64,000 nt of DNA from NCBI GenBank assembly GCA_050157065.1, contig CP189573.1. One strand, given 5' to 3'. The notes under the pieces are model-generated. The model was not told the origin of the DNA and searched no databases. It saw only the letters and a list, made by a program, of their open reading frames with translations. The position numbers and the translations under genes were made by a program. Positions 60,979 through 64,000 of the stretch are shown here, piece after piece (positions within the stretch are counted from its first letter, which is position 1; every line of letters starts with the position of its first letter). The stretch comes from Avipropionibacterium sp050157065 (GTDB taxonomy: Bacteria; Actinomycetota; Actinomycetes; Propionibacteriales; Propionibacteriaceae).

Positions 60979-61809
60979 ATGGCAACCAACCCCCGCGCCT
61001 CGGCCGAACAGGCCGGGCAGCAGGTCCAACGGAGCAAGGCGTACGGGCTGCTCGTCACCCTGGGGCTGGTCTGCTACGGCGTGATCCACCTGCTCCTCGG
61101 CTGGCTGTCGGTCCAGGTGGCGTTCGGTGGTGGTGGTGGTGAGACCTCCACCGGTGGCGCACTGAAGGACCTGGTCGCCAAACCGTTCGGCAACGTCCTC
61201 ATGATCATCTTCGCGATCGGGCTGTTGGCGCTCACCGTCTGGCAGCTGCTCGAGGCGGCACTGGGGCACCGTGACAAGAAGACGACCAAGAAGGTACGCA
61301 AACGCATCTCCTCGGCCGGCCGCGCGATCACGTACGCGGCCCTCGGTGTCACCGCACTCCGGCTGGCGATCGCCGGCCGCTCCGGTGGCGGCTCCCAGGA
61401 CGGCGCCCAGTCCGCCTCGGCGACACTGATGGCGGCGCCGATGGGTCAACTGCTGGTCGGCGTGGTCGGTCTGGTGATCATCGGCATCGGGGTGTCGCAG
61501 GTGGTGAAGGGCATCCGCCGCAAGTTCGCCACCGAGGACCTGCAGCCGAGCGCTCCGGAGTGGGCGAAGAAGTTGGGCACCATCGGCTGGATCGTGAAGG
61601 GGGTCGCGATCGGGCTGGTCGGCGGCCTGTTCTGCTGGGCGGCGGTCACCGCCGACAGCTCACGCGCCGGCGGGATGGACGCGGCGCTGACGGCACTGAA
61701 GGACCAGCCGTTCGGGATGGTGCTGTTGGTCGTGATGGGCCTCGGCTTCGCCTGCTTCGGCATCTACTGCCTGGTCTGGTCACGCCATGTGAACCACGAG
61801 AACCTCTGA
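60979..61809 (+). CDS. DUF1206 membrane protein
   Basis: 276 residues with three repeats of a two-helix unit: VTLGLVCYGVIHLLLGWLSV / VLMIIFAIGLLALTVWQLLEA, AITYAALGVTALRLAIAG / LLVGVVGLVIIGIGVSQVVKG, and WIVKGVAIGLVGGLFCWAAVT / MVLLVVMGLGFACFGIYCLV. This threefold pattern defines DUF1206, of unknown function. ATG has GAGGAG 6 bases upstream. Probably the last gene of the formaldehyde operon or a separate unit 31 bases behind it. Confidence 0.88.
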   Translation: MATNPRASAEQAGQQVQRSKAYGLLVTLGLVCYGVIHLLLGWLSVQVAFGGGGGETSTGGALKDLVAKPFGNVLMIIFAIGLLALTVWQLLEAALGHRDKKTTKKVRKRISSAGRAITYAALGVTALRLAIAGRSGGGSQDGAQSASATLMAAPMGQLLVGVVGLVIIGIGVSQVVKGIRRKFATEDLQPSAPEWAKKLGTIGWIVKGVAIGLVGGLFCWAAVTADSSRAGGMDAALTALKDQPFGMVLLVVMGLGFACFGIYCLVWSRHVNHENL

Positions 61810-61822
61810 CCCGACCCGCTGA

Positions 61823-62527
61823 CTACTCCGAGCCCCCGGCCCGCTTGCGCGCCTTGTGGATCGTCCGTGCCAGCGCCCGGGCGTAGATCGCCGACTTCGG
61901 GGTGGGTTCCGGCTTCGGCTTGACACGGCGCTGCCCGGGGAACAGGTCGGGTGGTTCACCGAACGCCTTGCGCGCCTGCATCACCACCGCCTGGGCCCTG
62001 ACCGCCTCACTGCCGCCGGCCATCGCCGCGGACATCCCACCGTCCACGATCCTGCCCAACATCATGCCCACCAACGGGTTGCCGCCGCCGAGCATCGACA
62101 CCGCCCGGCCGGTCGCCAGCGACTGCGCCCACCGGCCGCCCTGGCTGAGCAGCACACTCGAGGCCATGTCGGCCCCCTCCTCACCGAGCAGGATGCCGGC
62201 GACCAGCGTCTTGCGCCGTTCGACGTCGGAGATGTCGAGGCCGTGCAGTTCGGTGAGCGCCATCAGGTAGATCGCGGTGCGGCGCAACGAGGCGCGCGCA
62301 TCGTCGGCGACCATCCGGTCACCCGACAGTGGCAGGTTCGCCCCGGCGGCCCGCATGCTGGCCTCCTTGGCCTGCTGCAGGTACCACGAGTCGAGCACCC
62401 GGATGGCGGCGGCCGGCGGACGGCCCGGCTTGCGGACGGCCTTGACGATGTCGGTCACCGCACCGTAGTCCTCGGTGGTGATCTGGGTGACGTAGGCGTC
62501 GAACGCGGCCTGCTTGTCCTCGGTCAT
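61823..62527 (-). CDS. Hypothetical actinobacterial protein, possibly EcsC-like
   Basis: 234 residues, mostly helical, no signal peptide. The middle (IYLMALTELHGLDISDVERRKTLVAGILLG, about 87-116) resembles the EcsC family; a Gly/Met-rich helix (LGGGNPLVGMMLGRIVDG, about 147-164) follows, and the C-terminus is basic (RVKPKPEPTPKSAIYARALARTIHKARKRAG). The role is unknown. ATG has GGAGG 6 bases upstream. Converges with the DUF1206 gene, 13 bases apart. Confidence 0.6.
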   Translation of the reverse strand: MTEDKQAAFDAYVTQITTEDYGAVTDIVKAVRKPGRPPAAAIRVLDSWYLQQAKEASMRAAGANLPLSGDRMVADDARASLRRTAIYLMALTELHGLDISDVERRKTLVAGILLGEEGADMASSVLLSQGGRWAQSLATGRAVSMLGGGNPLVGMMLGRIVDGGMSAAMAGGSEAVRAQAVVMQARKAFGEPPDLFPGQRRVKPKPEPTPKSAIYARALARTIHKARKRAGGSE

Positions 62528-62549
62528 GGTGGCACCTCCTCGAACTCAC

Positions 62550-63503
62550 TCAGGGCCAACGGTACGAGGTCTGGGGCAGATGTGTCGGCAGTGTCCGGCG
62601 GGGTCCTCGGCGGGGCGCCACCCCGACCGCCCGCAACACCAGGCACTGTACCCGGTAGCGGTGCCCGGCGTACGGTTCCAACAGTTCGGTCGCGACCTCG
62701 TCGCCGAGCTTCTCCCCCAGCAGCGCGTACGTGATCGCATCGCCCACGTGGTAGTCACCGATGCTCCACGCGTCGGCGTCACCGTGGGCCCGTTGCCGGG
62801 TCTCGGCCGAGGTCCACGGGCCGATCCCGGGCAGCGACTGCAGTGCCCGGTCCGCCGCGGCGGGCTCGAGGGTCAGGGTCCGTTCCAGTGCGTCGGCGCG
62901 GGTCGCGGCGCGGACCAGGGGTCGGGAGCGACGCGGTTCCACGCCGGCCTTCAGGAACTGCCAGCTCGGGACGGTCGCCCAGGCCCGTGGCGTCGGCGGC
63001 AGGCGCATCCCGGCCGCCGGCGAGTCGGGGTCACCGGCCGGTCCCGGTGCCGGGTCACCGTACGCGGTCACCAACATCCGGAAGGCGGCGTAAGCCTCCC
63101 CGGAGGTGACGACCTGCTCGAGGCAGGCCGGCAGCAGCGCCTCGGCGACCGCGCCGGTGCGGCCGATCCGCAGGCCGGGGATGCGATGGTGCGCCTCGGC
63201 GACCAGCGGATGTGCCGGCGTGAAACCGGACGGGTCGTCGTCGGCGCCGAGCAGCGCCGGCAGCTCGGCGAGTGCCCGTTCGGCGCCGGCACCCCAGGCG
63301 GTCGCGACGACCTCCCCGGACCCCGGGACCAGCCGCAGCAGCACCGGCCCCTCCGGATTGCTCGTCGCGCGCCACCACACGGCCCGGTCACCGGTGCCGA
63401 CCCGGCGGTGCGTCGGGTCGCCGGCACCGCGCCGGTGCGCGGCCAGCAGGCCACCCCGGTCGAGCGGCCAGTCGGGCCGCCAGCGACGTTCCAGGCCGAC
63501 CAT
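62550..63503 (-). CDS. DNA-3-methyladenine glycosylase II family (AlkA-like)
   Basis: 317 residues. The HhH-GPD core is clear: LQSLPGIGPWTSAETRQRAHGDADAWSIGDYHVG (about 230-263), where the Asp in SIGDYH is the family catalytic position and LPGIGPWTS is the hairpin. LLPACLEQVVTSGEAYAAFRMLV (about 130-150) is the start of the domain. It removes alkylated bases. ATG 63501-63503 overlaps the YaaA stop as TGATG, so the two are one transcript. The frame upstream to 63896 is a shadow of YaaA. Confidence 0.87.
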   Translation of the reverse strand: MVGLERRWRPDWPLDRGGLLAAHRRGAGDPTHRRVGTGDRAVWWRATSNPEGPVLLRLVPGSGEVVATAWGAGAERALAELPALLGADDDPSGFTPAHPLVAEAHHRIPGLRIGRTGAVAEALLPACLEQVVTSGEAYAAFRMLVTAYGDPAPGPAGDPDSPAAGMRLPPTPRAWATVPSWQFLKAGVEPRRSRPLVRAATRADALERTLTLEPAAADRALQSLPGIGPWTSAETRQRAHGDADAWSIGDYHVGDAITYALLGEKLGDEVATELLEPYAGHRYRVQCLVLRAVGVAPRRGPRRTLPTHLPQTSYRWP

Positions 63504-64000
63504 CAGGCCACCACCTCGATGGTGTCGCCGACCAGCGTGCAGTCGGCGTGCCGGCCGATCTCCGCGACCACTTGGCCGGGGGTACGTGGGGTGCGGTCGG
63601 CCTCGAGCAGCCAGCGCGCGACCAGACCTCGGGTGTGCTTGGCGTGGTGCGAGACCGTCCGACGAACGCCGTCCACGACCTGGAACACGCGGACCGGGTG
63701 CGCGGGCCGTACCCGCCCCATCGTGGTGTAGGTGCCGGAGCGACAGTCGACGATCGGCCCGTCGGCGATCAGACCGGCCAGCACGCCGGGCAGCACGTCG
63801 CGCCAGGCGGTCTCCACCTTGCGCTCCGACGGCATCGCCGCACACGCGTTGATCCGGTAGCCGGTGATCCGGTGCTGCGGCCCGACCAGCCCCCACACCG
63901 AGCTCTGGATCAACAGCTGGTCGCGCGCCCGGCGCTTGGCCCGGGGGCTGAGCGTCGCCCAGTCGAGCGCCTCGTACAGCACGCCGTCGTACACCTCGAT
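63503..64000 (-). CDS. yaaA: Peroxide stress protein YaaA (DUF328), N-terminus outside the window
   Basis: 165 residues of the C-terminal two-thirds are visible, entering at IEVYDGVLYEALDWATLSPRA. LLIQSSVWGLVGPQHRITGYRIN is the YaaA signature (SGLYGLLRPLDxIxPYRLEM in the E. coli form), and HHAKHTRGLVARWLL near the C-terminus matches. YaaA limits hydrogen-peroxide damage to DNA by lowering free iron. The coupled AlkA-like gene downstream fits a DNA-protection unit. The open frame runs off the edge of the window. Confidence 0.85.
   Translation of the reverse strand: MEVYDGVLYEALDWATLSPRAKRRARDQLLIQSSVWGLVGPQHRITGYRINACAAMPSERKVETAWRDVLPGVLAGLIADGPIVDCRSGTYTTMGRVRPAHPVRVFQVVDGVRRTVSHHAKHTRGLVARWLLEADRTPRTPGQVVAEIGRHADCTLVGDTIEVVA

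Noticed and set aside
1..64000. CRISPR arrays, tRNA and rRNA genes
   Set aside because: I saw no spaced direct repeats of 25-40 bp, no cloverleaf with a T-loop, and no rRNA-like sequence while reading both strands.

Overview
The window is very GC-rich DNA with GTG and TTG starts, overlapping ATGA/GTGA stop-start junctions and start codons that sit directly behind a -10 box (apparently leaderless mRNAs). Gene content points to an actinomycete: a mycothiol-type formaldehyde dehydrogenase, a FadE5-like acyl-CoA dehydrogenase, an Eis-like acetyltransferase, DUF5302 and DUF1206 proteins and a SigE-type ECF sigma factor. A soil member of the Propionibacteriales would fit, but genus and species cannot be read from the sequence.

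Layout. 0-11.8 kb: mostly housekeeping and catabolic genes (NagZ-like hexosaminidase, secreted SH3/M15-like protein, lactone oxidase plus D-amino-acid lyase pair, TetR regulator, AAG-type DNA glycosylase, a Gfo/Idh dehydrogenase divergent from an FAD oxidoreductase and GntR gene, a zinc-ribbon SDR). 12-27.5 kb: an accessory block of large Tat-exported proteins (two DUF4838 proteins and a beta-helix protein) interrupted by decayed DNA: an HTH-nucleotidyltransferase pseudogene, an IS with a dead transposase that itself carries an intact IS256-family element, two genes cut off head-to-head, and a frameshifted solute-binding lipoprotein without permeases. 27.6-33.4 kb: a DUF6011-type orphan, then an operon of M81 peptidase, GH39-like glycosidase and gamma-glutamyltransferase. 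33.5-38.9 kb: Eis-like acetyltransferase, acyl-CoA dehydrogenase behind a paired operator, and a MacB/FtsX-like ABC pair. 38.9-44.6 kb: a compact sugar-acid catabolic cluster (aldolase, lactonase-like amidohydrolase, enolase-superfamily dehydratase, GntR, hydroxyacid dehydrogenase, Gfo/Idh dehydrogenase). 44.6-49.4 kb: SUKH-like protein, a deletion scar joining DUF1905 to DUF2332, another Tat-exported beta-helix protein, and an unrecognised conserved enzyme. 49.4-64 kb: branched-chain keto-acid dehydrogenase E1a/E1b/E2, ECF sigma with a GerMN/Gmad2 membrane partner, a heterodimeric ABC exporter behind a MerR/SoxR-like promoter, the mycothiol formaldehyde operon, and an AlkA-like glycosylase next to YaaA at the edge.

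How the genes may work together: the exported DUF4838 and beta-helix proteins, the heparinase fragment, the solute-binding lipoprotein and the cytoplasmic oxidoreductase, dehydratase and aldolase sets look like a dispersed system for acidic or unusual polysaccharides. Two of its secreted genes share a 27-bp upstream motif, so they are probably co-regulated. Parts of it (heparinase, binding protein) are broken, so the system appears to be eroding. I saw no tRNA, rRNA or CRISPR array, and no wholly new defence or mobile system; the strongest novel leads are the shared regulatory motifs, the deletion scars and a few conserved genes of unknown function.
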